Source of the DNA: Spiroplasma floricola 23-6
Lineage (GTDB): Bacteria; Bacillota_I; Bacilli_A; Mycoplasmatales; Mycoplasmataceae
Reading direction: 5' to 3'
Assembly (NCBI RefSeq): GCF_002813555.1
Contig: NZ_CP025057.1
Coordinates: forward strand, 186,001-250,000
Length of the DNA stretch: 64,000 bases
Positions 22,397-34,186 of this stretch are shown here, piece by piece; position 1 is the stretch's first letter, and every line of letters starts with the position of its first letter. Below the pieces are notes generated by a model that had not been told where the DNA came from, ran no database searches, and saw only the letters and a list, made by a program, of their open reading frames with translations. The translations under genes and the position numbers were made by a program.

Positions 22397-22403
22397 TATT
22401 ATA

Positions 22404-22442
22404 TAAGAGAGAATAACTTTTGATAAGTTATTCTCTCTTTTG
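22404..22442 (+). terminator. Rho-independent terminator
   Basis: A perfect 15-bp stem (AAGAGAGAATAACTT at 22404-22418 with its complement at 22424-22438) precedes T's. Confidence 0.92.
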
Positions 22443-22617
22443 TTACTTTATACTTATTTAAAATTTTTTTTATAAGACTCTTTACTAAAAAATTTTACAT
22501 TTAATACTAAAACATATTTTAAATGTATCTAGTATCATAATAAAAATAGTATTAAATAAATTACTTCATATTATTTTTGGTGGTAGGGTGGGATGTTGAA
22601 AGAAAGGGAAATAATTT

Positions 22618-23532
22618 ATGTTTGGATTATTAAGTTTATTATCAACTAGTATATTGGGAGTAACTAGCGTTTTTGTAGCAGATGGACAAATATCAAAAAA
22701 TAATGTAGAGTTATCATCTAATAACTCTACATTAATAAATGAAAACGATGTTTTTCCAATAGTAAATGAAATAACTGTATATATTGATAGCAAAGGTTCT
22801 ATGCATAAAACAGATGCCAAAGATTTTTTACTTATAGATGCTCAAGAAATATTAAAAATGGGAGTTTGAGAAGATGGTACAACAATTATAAATTGTAATG
22901 CAAAAGAAATGCCTAAAGTATTGCCAAAAGAAATTACATCTTTAAAAAAACTATTTTGATATAACGAAAATGAAAAAATTGAAGGAATACAATATTGAGA
23001 TACTTCAAATGTAACAAACATGGAGTATATTTTTATGGATGCTATCGATTTTAATCAAGATATTGGGTCATGAGATACTTCAAATGTAACAAACATGAGT
23101 GGAATGTTTTTATACGCTTATAATTTTAATCAAGATATTGGGTCTTGAAATACGTCAAAAGTAACTAATATGTCAAACTTGTTTAACAATGCTTTTGTTT
23201 TTAATCAAGATATTGGGTCATGAGATACATCAAAGGTAACTGATATGGACAGTATTTTTGCTAATGCAACTAATTTTAATCAAAATATAACTTTATGAGA
23301 TACTTCAAATGTAACAAACATGAGTGGTATGTTCTATCAAGCTTATAGCTTTAATCAAAATATTGGTAATTGAGATACATCAAGTGTAGTTGATATGAGC
23401 TTAATGTTTACTAGAGCTCTTAGTTTTAATCAAGATATTTCAAATTGAAATGTGGATAAAGTTGAAACATGAGATAGTTTTGCAGTAGGATCAAGTCTAA
23501 GAAGTGAGTTTATACCTAAAAAATTTAGATAA
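22618..23532 (+). CDS. BspA-like / DUF285 surface protein with PARCEL repeats
   Basis: 304-residue exported protein. A short hydrophobic N-terminus (LLSLLSTSILGVTSVFVA) acts as a signal or anchor without a lipobox Cys. From about residue 127 there are six 25-residue repeats with the pattern W-D-T-S-N-V-T-N-M-S, two variable residues and M/I-F, then F-N-Q-D-I-G-S, followed by a partial seventh. This is the DUF285 family carried by PARCEL elements in mycoplasmas and other bacteria; surface or adhesion roles are proposed. Every repeat-initial Trp is encoded by UGA. ATG 22618 follows AGAAAGGGA. No C-terminal anchor is seen. Confidence 0.88.
22996..23445 (+). repeat. Six tandem 75-bp coding repeats (PARCEL type)
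   Basis: Six in-frame 75-base units beginning at each TGA (Trp) codon: 22996, 23071, 23146, 23221, 23296 and 23371. The core AAT-GTA-ACA-AAC-ATG and TTTAATCAAGATATT are nearly identical between units, so unit number can change by recombination or slippage. Confidence 0.9.
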
Positions 23533-23570
23533 TGTAAACTAAATAAATAACAAAAATAAATAATAAATTT

Positions 23571-23601
23571 TTAATATAAATAGTATCACTATTTATATTA
23601 A
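23571..23601. repeat. Perfect inverted repeat
   Basis: TTAATATAAATAGT (23571-23584) and its exact complement (23588-23601) flank a 3-base loop. Flanked by T's on one side and A's on the other, it could terminate in both directions or serve as an operator. Confidence 0.6.
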
Positions 23602-23609
23602 AAAATGTA

Positions 23610-23648
23610 TAAGAGAGATATTAGAAAATAATAGCTCTCTTATTTTAA
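23610..23648 (+). terminator. Terminator downstream of the PARCEL-repeat gene
   Basis: TAAGAGAG (23610-23617) pairs with CTCTCTTA (23635-23642). The loop GATATTAGAAAATAATAG resembles the loop of the conjugative-element leader hairpins, but no antiterminator arm follows. Confidence 0.65.
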
Positions 23649-23841
23649 TTTACAGGTATATTTATTCTAGTAAATTTCATATATCAAAACAAATCAAATT
23701 AGAATAATAATCTTCTAGTTTCTTATTAATAATGATAAGAACTTATTAATGACATTTATGCTAATATATTTATGAAATAAAAACTAAAAAATAAGAGTTT
23801 TTAGTTTAACTAAATTAAATTTAAATTAGAAAGGGTAAAAA

Positions 23842-24423
23842 ATGTATCAAAAATTAAATACTAAAACTTTGTATTGGGGATTTCCAATTGTTGTAATATC
23901 AAGTTTAAATGACAAAAATAAAACAGACATTACACCAATTAGTTCAATTTATAATGTAAATGATTCAATTATGATAGGATTAAATATTAGTTCAAAAGCC
24001 TATGAAAATATAAAATTAAATAAAAAAGCTATTATTAATATTGTTCCTGATTCTATGTGAAGTAATATTGAAAAAATTGCAAAATATACTGCAAAAAAAA
24101 CAAATGATCAAAAAACTAAAAACTATATTGAAGATAAAACAAAAGAGGGAAATTTTAATTTATTAAATTCAGAACATGAAATTCAGTTTTTAGAAGGAAC
24201 TTTGTTATATATAGTAGTTGAATATATTGATGAGTTAGTTGTTAATGGAATAGCAAATATCTGTTTTAATGTAAAAGAAATCTATGTGGATGCAGAACTT
24301 CTTGATGAAAATAATTATATTTTAGATGATAAATTCAACATACTTTTATATCAATTTAGAAAATATAAAAAAATAAACAAAGAATCTATGGGCAAATCTT
24401 TCAGGTATGTTAAATCAAATTAG
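23842..24423 (+). CDS. Flavin reductase-like (FMN-binding) protein
   Basis: 193 residues. The N-terminal strand pattern WGFPIVVISSLNDKNKTDIT followed by PISSIYNVND matches the flavin-reductase/flavoredoxin split-barrel family, where this segment binds FMN. One UGA (24058) is read as Trp. The start ATG follows AGAAAGGG. Its electron donor is unknown. It stands alone between decayed stretches, with a hairpin terminator about 150 bases downstream. Confidence 0.75.
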
Positions 24424-24569
24424 CTCTGTTTTTAATTTTTCAAAAATATATTTGTAAATTACTCTTAATATTCTTTTAAAAAGTAGAGAAGCCAATAGTA
24501 TGAGCAATATAAATAGTTTTGTAATTTTGGCAGTTTATATTGTCGATTATAATGGAACAAGTTTTAAAC

Positions 24570-24600
24570 ATCTCAATGATATCTTGAGATTTTTGGGTTT
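24570..24600 (+). terminator. Probable terminator
   Basis: ATCTCAA (24570-24576) pairs with TTGAGAT (24584-24590), followed by TTTT and GGG then TTTTT. The 24424-24569 stretch before it has no gene. Confidence 0.6.
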
Positions 24601-24710
24601 TTAAATTCTAAATTAGGTGAGGATGCTTTTACATGATAAAAAAATTAATTTAGTAACTTTAAAAGTGTTTTTTTGATATTATTTAATTAAATAAACATAA
24701 AGGAGTTTCA

Positions 24711-25466
24711 ATGATTATAGAAATAATTTCAATCACTTTTTCAACCATATTAACTCTAATCTCTATATTTTTAATATATTGAGTTGATTTGAAAAATAGG
24801 AAAATTCAAAAAAATGTTGAATTAAATGAAAGTTTAAAAATTTTAAATGAAGTTAATATTAATTTTCAAAAAGAAATATTTGATATTAATTTAAATATTA
24901 GTGACATTTTATCTGATTTTCAAAAAGATTATTTGATGAGTTACTCTTTTAATGATGAAGTAGAAGTTCAATTTGAAAAATTAAATACTAATGTTAGTAA
25001 AAAAATTTTTAAATTAAGATTACAGCTATCTACATTATTTAAAAAATTATTATTAGATCTTAATAAACTATTGCCAATAAAGAAAAACTTAATTTATAAC
25101 TATTATAGAAATAAATTTGTATGAGAAAAATACTCAAAGTTATATACTAAATTAGATTTGGAAGTAACATCAGAAGGAGTAATTGAATTTAATTGTTATA
25201 AATGTGAAGAATTTGTTAATATTGAAGAAAATTTTGAAACATTAGTAGCAAAAATTAGTACATTAATTGATAATTTATGCAACATTAAAAATGTCTCAAA
25301 AAGTTATACAAAAGATTTAGAAGAAATTTATCTTGAAGTGGATTCTATATTAACAGAATTGAATTTTGGAATAATATTGAGTGTAGATAGAGATTTTTAT
25401 TTAAAGGACTTATTTTATATAAAACATAAAAACTGCGTATCTAAAGAAAATGAAGATGAAATTTAG
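24711..25466 (+). CDS. Hypothetical membrane-anchored helical protein
   Basis: 251 residues, unrecognised. One N-terminal hydrophobic segment (about residues 2-26, ending YWVD) is followed by a long acidic, helical domain, probably cytoplasmic, with two cysteines in FNCYKCEEF. The start ATG 24711 follows AAAGGAG. Reading UGA as Trp joins what would otherwise look like three fragments. No neighbour suggests a role. Confidence 0.75.
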
Positions 25467-25923
25467 TAAAACTATATAAGTGATTTATTTATTTTTTACA
25501 ATAAATAAAAATATATAACAGAAGATTCCAAACTCTTTATAACTTTAATATTTATTACAAAAAATTTAATCAATATTGATTATTTATAATAATAACTATT
25601 AAGTAGAATTTAAGATGTTATTTAAGCAATTTATTTAGTTCAGACATTGGTTATAAACACACATATAGCACTTATTTTTTTTAAAGAAAATGCATAAAAT
25701 TATTAAAAAATGAAAATATATCTATTATATAAACTATTTCTTATAGTTATATTTTCAAAAATTAAATATTTCAGTAATTTTTTCATAAAAGTTCATCTTT
25801 TTTTAAATATAATTGTTTTTTTTTTTTTTTTTGATTATTATTATATAGAATGAATAGTTTTCCTATTTTTTTTTGTGTCAAAGGGGAATAGAAAATATTA
25901 TTTAAGATAATATTTAAAATAAA
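25467..25923. other. Non-coding gap with a 17-base T tract
   Basis: About 455 bases without a gene. T17 at 25816-25832 lies 92 bases before the next start and about 10 bases upstream of a -10-like TATATA/TAGAAT stretch (25843-25853), so it sits in the likely promoter spacer. Such tracts change length by slippage. The remainder is A+T-rich with no recognisable content. Confidence 0.55.
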
Positions 25924-26898
25924 ATGAGAAAGAAAATTTTTTTGTGAAGTTCAGTTTCAATAATAACATTAAGTTGCATTTTTAATATGAGCTTTTTTAT
26001 AGTTAATAACGTCTCGATTAAAAATTTGCAAGCACAATTATACTCAATTGTTAATCCACAAAGGGCTTATCCTCCCCTAGAAAAAGAGTATCTTAATATA
26101 TGAAAAAAATTAGCAAATGAGTCAATTGAACAGCAAAATAAATATAATGATAAGTTAATAAATTTTTATAAAGATAGTTATCTAAGTCTTTTTTATAAAT
26201 ATAATCCTAGTCCAGAGAATGGTGAAATTGTGTCAATTCCTGACGAAGATATTAAAAATATAATTCTTGATGTAACTAAAAGTGATACTTTACAAATATT
26301 TATTGCTTATTATTTAAAAACAATTTTTATTGAATCAAGAATAAATTTTTTAAATGATCCATCTTTACCATTAATTTCAACTGATAAAAATATTGTTATA
26401 TGGGCATTACAATATTTTTCTGCAATTACTTATTTTCAATGAGTTAAAATTTGAATTTATGAATTAGGTTCTACTGTTGAGAGAGACTTTAATATTGATT
26501 TCTATACATTTGGAAGTTATGTTCAATATGATAAAAATGGATTTGTCGATTGAACAAAAGAACCAGTATATAGAAAAACTTTAGGTTGTGACTTAGTAAA
26601 TACTAATATTAATAAACCAATAGATGAAAGCAAAATTAAAGCTGAATTGAAAAAAAATAATGAAAATTTAATAATAGATGATATAAGTATAATTAATAAA
26701 AAAGAAAATTATTATGCAAAAGTCAATCAATACAGTAGCAATTATTATTGAAATACAGATAGCGAGATACAACTTAATTCTACAAATTCAAAAAGTTGTA
26801 CAACTACTAATAAACCTGAGCCTATGGCTATCATGGATGATGTTTTAAAACCGTTTGTTGAAGAAGTTTATAACTTTATATATGATAAAAAGTTTTAG
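25924..26898 (+). CDS. Exported protein linked to an ABC system
   Basis: 324 residues. The N-terminal signal (basic RKK, then a hydrophobic stretch SSVSIITLSCIFNM) has a lipobox-like L-S-C, so it may be a lipoprotein; the fit is imperfect. The remaining domain is extracellular, Asn/Tyr-rich and unrecognised. It is 15 bases upstream of an ABC ATPase, and the five genes to 31.9 kb appear to form one operon including a glycosidase, so a substrate-binding or accessory role is plausible. No strong ribosome binding site precedes the ATG. Confidence 0.7.
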
Positions 26899-26913
26899 AA
26901 AGTGGAATATATT

Positions 26914-27609
26914 ATGATAGAAATTAAAAATATAGTTAAGAAATACAAGAAAAATGAAGTTTTAAGAGGTATTGATTTAACCATTTCTGATAATGAGGCA
27001 ATAGCTATTTTAGGATCAAATGGATGTGGAAAGACTAGCTTAGCAGAAATAATAGCTAAATTTATTAAACCAACATCAGGAGAAGTAACTTATTTTGATC
27101 AAAATAAAAAAAATGCTAATAAAAAAGTGGGTATGCAATTTCAAGATGGTTCATGACCAATTGGAACAAGAGTATATGATTTAATTAAATTCTTTAAAAA
27201 TAAAGAATATTTTGAAACAGAAGAATTTAAGGAATTATCTGAAGTATTTAGTCTTCAAGAAATAATAAAAAAAGATATGTGTTCTTTATCAGGAGGACAA
27301 AGACAAAGAACTAATTGCTTTTTGTCAATAATCAATAAGCCAGATATTTTAATATTGGATGAACTTATTACAGGTTTAGATTTAGAGATGCAAATAAAGC
27401 TAGTAAACTTTTTTAAAAAATATAAAGAAGAGAATAAAATTATTTTATTAATTGTTTCTCACATTCCTGAGGAAGTTGAATCTTTGTGTGAAAGAATTAT
27501 AATTCTCAAAGATGGATTAGTTTATGAAGATGAAAAACTTAAAGAAGTACAAAAAAAGTATGGAAGTTTAAGAGAAAGAATGATACATTACTATGAAGTT
27601 GAGAAATAA
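26914..27609 (+). CDS. ABC transporter ATP-binding protein
   Basis: 231 residues, a single nucleotide-binding domain. Walker A is LGSNGCGKTS, the Q-loop is at MQFQDGS, the signature is LSGGQRQR, Walker B is ILILDELITGLD (with Leu-Ile where most have Pro-Thr), and the switch His is in VSHIPEE. ATG 26914 is preferred over the GTG at 26902 because the fold begins IEIKNIVKKY. The 3' end overlaps the permease gene by 17 bases, so the two make one exporter-type transporter. Confidence 0.92.
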
Positions 27610-28441
27610 AAACTGAATTAAAGTTTTCTTATTACTCTTTAAAAATACTTTAAGCTCATTCAAAACTTATGTTTATGTCTATTTATTTTCTTCCATACTA
27701 TGTTTTTTGTTAATTTATATTTGATTAAACTATTCTTTATATATACTTTTACCCCCACAGTTAATTTCCTTTTTAGCATTACCTTTTATAATTGCACCTT
27801 TATATGTTTCTTTAAATTTAATTGAATGAAAAAAGCGAAATTATCTTATAAAAATAAATTTTGGATTAATTACGAAAATAAATTTATTGATTTCTTTAAT
27901 TTTAATTTCTTTAATATTAGCAACTAGTTCTTTTATAATAAACTTATTTTTAAATTGAATACTAACTATCTCTCATGTTTTTCAATATAATTATGTTTTG
28001 CTTGGAAATATAGAAGCAATTATTTGATTATTTGTTATTTTAAACCTAATTTTTGAAACAATTTTTATATCATGCTTATTTTTTGCACTAACTTCAATGA
28101 CTTCAAAAACTGTAATTAATATTTTAATTATTCTGTCATTATTTATTTTTATGATAACTACATCAGGTTTAATCATACCTCCACATAGTTTGAGTGGTAA
28201 TGTAGTTTATGAATCTTTAGGCTATATTAATCCATTTAAATATTTTAATTGAACAAACTTACTCTTTTCATCATATCAATTTGTTGATAAGTATGGAATT
28301 ACTCAAATATTGCCAGATTATAAAGAAGGGGATTGAATTTCATTTAAAGGAATATATATAACAATACCTTTTGAAATTGTATTTGTAGTTTCAGCCTTTT
28401 ATTTTTATAAATATTATTTTAGAATAGGAGTTAAAAAATAA
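27593..28441 (+). CDS. ABC transporter permease (ABC-2-like)
   Basis: 282 residues with about six hydrophobic segments, lacking a recognisable importer EAA loop, so more like the ABC-2 exporter type. The start ATG 27593 lies inside the end of the ATPase gene (17-base overlap); no other in-frame start exists before the first helix. Many UGA codons are read as Trp. It ends 2 bases before the GH85 lipoprotein start, which ties the transporter to that enzyme. Confidence 0.82.
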
Positions 28442-28443
28442 AA

Positions 28444-31101
28444 ATGAAAAAATTATTATCTCTTTTTTTATCAATTCCACTTTTAATTTCTCCAACAACA
28501 TCACTTATTTCGTGTTCTATTGGAAGTAGAGGAACTAATTATTTTTTGTCAAATTTACCAAATTTTAATTGAAATGATCCAGAGCTTGGAGATGGAATAA
28601 TTTATGATAATTATTCAAATCCAGTAAATGTAAATTTAACAAACAGTAATATTGAAAATGTAGAGCCTAAAAATCTAAACTCTTTTTTAAATTATGATGA
28701 ATTTAATACAGGTTTTCAATGAAATCAAAATATTAAAAAACAAGCAGTAACAGGAGTTCCATTAAATAAAGGGTTTATGCCAAATGGAAATTTTGCATCT
28801 GATTTTGGTGTTGAATCAAAAGCTCAATCATATCGTAGATTAAATGGTATTTTAGATTGAAATCCCAATACAGATAATGATGCAAAATTTAATACTTCAA
28901 ATGAAGAATTAAAACAAAGAGTTGTAGTACCAAATAGAATTTCAGCTAATCAAGATGAGCGTTTAAAGTATAATCCATTAGGCTTCTCTTCAAGAAAACA
29001 CAGAACTTTTGATAATACAATAGTTGGTACTAAAAATCCATTTGAAAACTCTACAACAAATTGACAATATATCAATGAATTTATAAACTGATCAGGGTCA
29101 TGATTTGAAGGACCAATAGTTCCTCCTCCAGCTGATGTTGTTGATTTTGCTCATAAAAATGGTACACCAGTTTATGGAAATATTTTTTTAGATGGCTATC
29201 ACGGTCTAACAAGAGAAATGATTAGAAGCTTTATTTTAAAAGATAATAAAGGAAATTACAAAATTGTTGATGTACTAATAAATATTGCAAAAAGTTTAGG
29301 TTTTGATGGATGATTTATTAACAATGAAGCTAATGGTCAACTTCCAAATGGAACAATTCTTGATTATAATGAAATGTTTGAAATAATAAGACAATTTCAA
29401 CAAAAGACAGCCACTTCTAAAGATGAAAAAATCAAAAATTTAGAATTATATTATTATAGAAATGATGCTACTTTAGCAGAAAATAATGGAGTTTATTCAG
29501 ATAAAGAAATGGTTAAAATGGCAGATGCTAATTATCTAACTGGAGATAATAAAAAAACAATAAAAATGCAAGTAAATTTTGGTGAATTGCCAGAAAGTTC
29601 AAAATATTTTAGAGAAGAGCATAAAGAATATCAACAAAATGATATTTTCACTATGGTTGACCAAGGATTTAATAATTTCTTATATGGTAGTTTTGATTTT
29701 AAAGAATTGGCATATAAATATGATCGTGCTAAACAAGAATATGATCCCAGTGTTTATGCAGGATTTTCTTCATATTTGGATAATGGTTCTGGAATATTTG
29801 CCAATGAAGCTTACAATTATGTTAAAAATAATTCAAATGATGAAATTAGAAATTACTTATTTGCAAATCAAGTTGGGAATTTATTTAATGATATTCAATT
29901 TAGTGGAACAAACTTGTTTGTTTCTAGTACAAATAAGGGTTTATCAAAAAATGAATTAAGTCAAAAATTAAAATCAAGTGAATTTAATAGAAATGCTTTT
30001 ATTGCAGATCCGCGAGTTAAACTTGAAAATAAAGGTAGTTTGCAAAGAGATGTGCCAAATAGTATTTTTGATACAGTTTATGATTATAAAAGCAATAATT
30101 CTAAGACAAATACAAATAGCTATGGAATAGCAGATTTAATTCCTGAACAAACTGTAATAACTGATCAAAATTTATTAAAAAGTGATTTTAAAACAAATTT
30201 TTCAACTGGTAATGGAATTAAATTTAAAACAGATGAATATACAATAGAAGATTATCCTTGAACTAATAGGAGACTTGCAGATGTTCTACCAACTTATAGA
30301 TGAAGAATTTATGACAAAGAAAATTCAAATCGAGCTTTACCTATTGATCAATTTTATGGTGGTTTTGATTATGATGAAGTATATAATAAAGGAAACTCAA
30401 TAGCTATTGGAAGTGGATTTGATGAAAAAGGAAAAATACTTCCTGTTAATGAATGAGATACAAACAAAACTTATAACTGAGATATATTAGGAACTGATTT
30501 CTCAAATAAAGACAAAAAAATAGAATTAGTTTATAAAACTGATTCAGATAGTCTTGAAAATATGAAATTAAATTTAACAATAGTCAATAAAGAAACTAAT
30601 TCTACAAGAAAAAAAGAAGTAGAAAATAAAAATTATAAAAAATTAAATAGTGATTGAACTAAAATTGAAAGTGATTTAAATAATTTGAATTTAAGTACTT
30701 CTGAAACAATAGCAGGAATAGGATTAACTTTTAAACCTAAAAAGAAAGAATTTAAATTAAATGTGGGAGAAGTTCAAATAATTAATCAAAGCAGTTTTTA
30801 TAAAAATTTAAAAACAGAAAATCAAAATATAAATCTTGAAGTAGAGTATGCAATTAAAAGAAAGAATTTAGAAACATATAATTTACGCTTATCATGAGAA
30901 TATTTTAAAGATAAAAATTTTGATTACTTTGAAATTTTAACTTTTTTTGATAATAAGTGATATCGAGTAGGTGAAACAACATCAACAAACTATTTCTTAA
31001 AAGATTTAAAAGCACAGGAAGATAAAATTTTATTGTGTATTAGACCAAAAAGTAAAACAAATATAGAAAGTGAGAATTATAAATTTTTTATAAATTTATA
31101 A
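28444..31101 (+). CDS. GH85 endo-beta-N-acetylglucosaminidase lipoprotein
   Basis: 885-residue surface lipoprotein. The signal peptide ends in the lipobox SLISC (Cys about residue 25). The catalytic domain shows FAHKNGTPVYGNIFLDG and GFDGWFINNEANG, matching the family GH85 motif F-D-G-W-(F/L)-I-N-x-E; Asn293 and Glu295 are the substrate-assisting and acid residues. GH85 enzymes (EndoD, EndoM types) cut the chitobiose core of N-linked glycans. The long C-terminal region is beta-rich, probably carbohydrate-binding. It is embedded in an ABC cluster. Host-glycan harvesting is the likely role; linkage preference cannot be seen. Confidence 0.9.
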
Positions 31102-31113
31102 AGGATATAACTA

Positions 31114-31941
31114 ATGAAATTTAAAAAGACATTTTCATATATATTTAGAAGTACATTAATTTCTGCATGAACTTATATTTTTGTTATTTTTATTCCAGTA
31201 ATTGTTTGTACAAGTTTATATTTTATTTTTTTAAAAAATCTAATATTAATAGAAAATAAAGAAAAATTAATTGCTTTTTCTTTGTTACCATTAATTTTAA
31301 TGTCATTCTTTGCTTGTCACTTTCTTATTACATGGAGAGAAACAATATTTTTAAGACAAATTAGTAACTTTGGTATTACTAAAATGTGTTTCTTTATAAA
31401 TTTCTTTTTCGTTTTTACTTTGTACAGTTTTATAAGTTATTTCATAACTAATTTATTTCTTTTAATATTTGATTTAACATTAAGTATTGGAAATTATAAA
31501 AAGATACTTTTTGATTTTAATGATATAGGTGGAGCTTTTATTTTTATACTAGCTATGTTCTTAATGATTTTATTGTATTTCTCAATATCATTTTTAATTG
31601 CAGGTAACATAAAAAATGTTTATTTAATTAACTCAAGTGTTTTTATTATAATTGTATTAACTTTCATTTTCTCAGATTTTTTCCTAGAATCTTCTTTATA
31701 TCAAAGTCCTTTCTCTGGAGTTATATCTTTTCTCTCTCCACAAAAGTACTTGAATTGAATATTTTATTTAACTTATAGTGGAGGTTTTTTAGATCAAATA
31801 TTAATTTATAAATTTATTACAAAGATTGAATCAACTGTATATTTCTATAATTTATTAATTCCTATTCTATCCTCTTTATTTTATATTTTCTCTTTATCTA
31901 TATTGTCATTTATATTTTTTACAAATTCACTTAAAAAATAA
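31114..31941 (+). CDS. Multi-pass membrane protein, probable second ABC permease
   Basis: 275 residues with about six hydrophobic helices and an N-terminal Lys-rich lead (MKFKKTFSYIFRS) typical of ABC-2 permeases. Position (12 bases after the GH85 gene, same strand) suggests that it pairs with the 27593 permease as a heterodimer using the single ATPase upstream. Sequence similarity alone would not identify it. The start ATG follows AAAGGATATAA. It is followed by a terminator. Confidence 0.75.
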
Positions 31942-31964
31942 AATACTTTAAGATAATAAAACAT

Positions 31965-31991
31965 GTAGACATATTTATGTCTATTTTTTTA
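31965..31991 (+). terminator. Terminator of the GH85-ABC operon
   Basis: TAGACAT (31966-31972) pairs with ATGTCTA (31977-31983), followed by T7. The next 260 bases (to 32253) hold nothing recognisable. Confidence 0.85.
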
Positions 31992-32253
31992 TATAGTTGC
32001 TATTCTATAAAAGAAATTTTTATTTAGTCTTTAAAATTCGTAGTTACTTATTTTTTGAGATTTATTAATTCATATAGTTCTCTAATTACATTTTATAATT
32101 TCTTAATTTAATAAAGTTTATATTTTTCTCTTTTCAATATGTAGATTTTGATGCATTCAAATGCTTTTAAAAATTTTACAGAAATCTTAAAGATTACTTT
32201 TTTTAAATTAGTTTAAAATTGATAAATTAAAACTTATTCAACTTATCTATATC

Positions 32254-32287
<34 letters not shown>

Positions 32288-32365
32288 GTGATAATTTTAA
32301 TTTAATAGTAAAAAAGGATATATATTTGCTTTTTTCATTTACTTGTCTTAAGAAAGGATAATAAA

Positions 32366-34186
32366 ATGAAAAAAATATTAAGTGTATTGACAACATTTGG
32401 ATTTGTATCATCATCAACTGTTAGTGTAATTGCTTGTGATACAAAGGAAAAACCTAATCCAAAAATAGATCAACCTAAAAAAGATATTACTAAAATAGTT
32501 CAAGACTTTGAACAAGATGTCACAAAAATTTGAACAGAGCATTATGAAAAAGAAATTGTTGGGAATTTAATTGGTGTGACAGCTTCAGAAGAAAGTAATG
32601 AATTTATAAATAAAGTTAATATTCAGAAATTTTCAAAACCAGAAAATAAAAATAAACTAACAGCTGAAAATAAAATTCAATTAACAAATGATGTTCAAAA
32701 GTTGTTTAAAACTAAACTATTAGAAGAAAAGTTGAACACTCTTAAAAAGGTAAATAAATATAAAATTATTCTTGATGAAGTCGACTCAGTTTTTGATAGT
32801 ATAAATTTGCTTTTTGACAATAATAATTTTTTAATTAATTCAGGAGAAATTAATACTGGATTGTATATTGGAAATATAGTAATTGATTATAAGGTTGTAA
32901 CAAAATATAAAGGACTTAATAGTATTGAGAAATTTGCACAATATTCAACATTAAAATACACTTCAACAGATAGTGAAACTTTTAAAAAAGTTGGAGAGGA
33001 AATGTATAAAAATATTGCAAAAGATGTATTTATTTCAAAAGAAACTGAAGAGTTTGTGAATTTGCAATGAAATAAGATTAAAGGAAATAGTGGAGATTCA
33101 GCTGCGTATTTAAGTTCAAACACTCAATTAAAAAAATACTATAATGAAAATAATCAATTTCATAATGCTTTACTAAAAATAATGAAAGAGAACTATTTAG
33201 AAAAAAAATTTGGTTCATTAAAAATAAGTTATGAAAAAAGCAGTGTTTATAAAACTGAAGATTTTGCAGAGCAAAATAAAGATTACTTAATTATAAATAA
33301 TCTTTATAAATCTGATGACGATATAGTTAGTTTTGATATGTCCATGGCAAAAGATTACCAAAAAATTAGTAAATTACTTTTATCTGATAAAGAAGAATTA
33401 ACTCAATTTTTATATGAAAATCAATTCTCTCCTTATAAATGAAATAAAATTAGAAATAACTATAAAATTATTCAAGATAGTTTTCTAACAAAGTTTTTAA
33501 ATAAAAATGAAATATTCAAATATCAAGAAAGTAATAATTATAAATTGGCAATAGCAATGGGATTTGTTGATTTTATAGGACCAGTTATTAAAATCTCAAA
33601 TGGTAAGTCTTCTTATTTGCACGAATTACCTGATTTTAAACTAGCTATTTCTTATTCTCTAAATGGAATGGTTGATTCAAATTATGAAAGTCTTGTTGAT
33701 TTTTTTACAAATTTATTCAATATTTATAAAACTATTTATAATCCCACATTTAGATCAGATAAAAAATATTATTTTAATATGAGTTTTGAAAAAAATAAGA
33801 TATGAGAATTGCTAAATAAAAACAAAGTAGAGCTTAAAAACTCGGAGATTAATAATTTACTAAAAAATTTTAACGATAATTATAATTTCTCAAAAAAAAT
33901 GTTATTAGATAAATTAAAAATATCTAATAAGGCATTAAAGGAAAAAGATATATATTTTTGAGTTGAAAATTATGATAAGAACTTAAAAAATGAAAGAGTT
34001 ATGATAGGTTCCAAAACAATAGATGACTATTTTTGAGTATCTGCTAATTGAAATATTGAAACAATTTATCCTTATAAAACTTTTAAAAATTTCAATTATA
34101 TGGTATTTAATTTATTTGGAATTTTAAAAATTAAAATAAATTTTGATAGTAGTCTAGAGCATTGAAATGAATTAGTTATTTTTTAA
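32366..34186 (+). CDS. Large lipoprotein, unknown function
   Basis: 606 residues. It has a classic mollicute lipoprotein signal, MKKILSVLTTFGF followed by a Ser/Thr region and the lipobox SVIAC (Cys about residue 24). The mature part is Lys/Asn-rich, mostly helical and extracellular, with no domain I recognise. The start ATG follows AAGAAAGGA. Reading through about eight UGA Trp codons is required. Part of its N-terminal sequence (EESNEFINKVN) has a near match in the decayed stretch at about 35050-35090, so a paralogue was once present. Confidence 0.82.

Noticed and set aside
22996-23445. CRISPR-like array
   Set aside because: The 75-bp units are contiguous and in frame as protein repeats, without spacers; no cas genes are present anywhere in the window.
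29579-29959. 126-codon frame within the GH85 gene
   Set aside because: Out-of-frame shadow of the glycosidase coding region.
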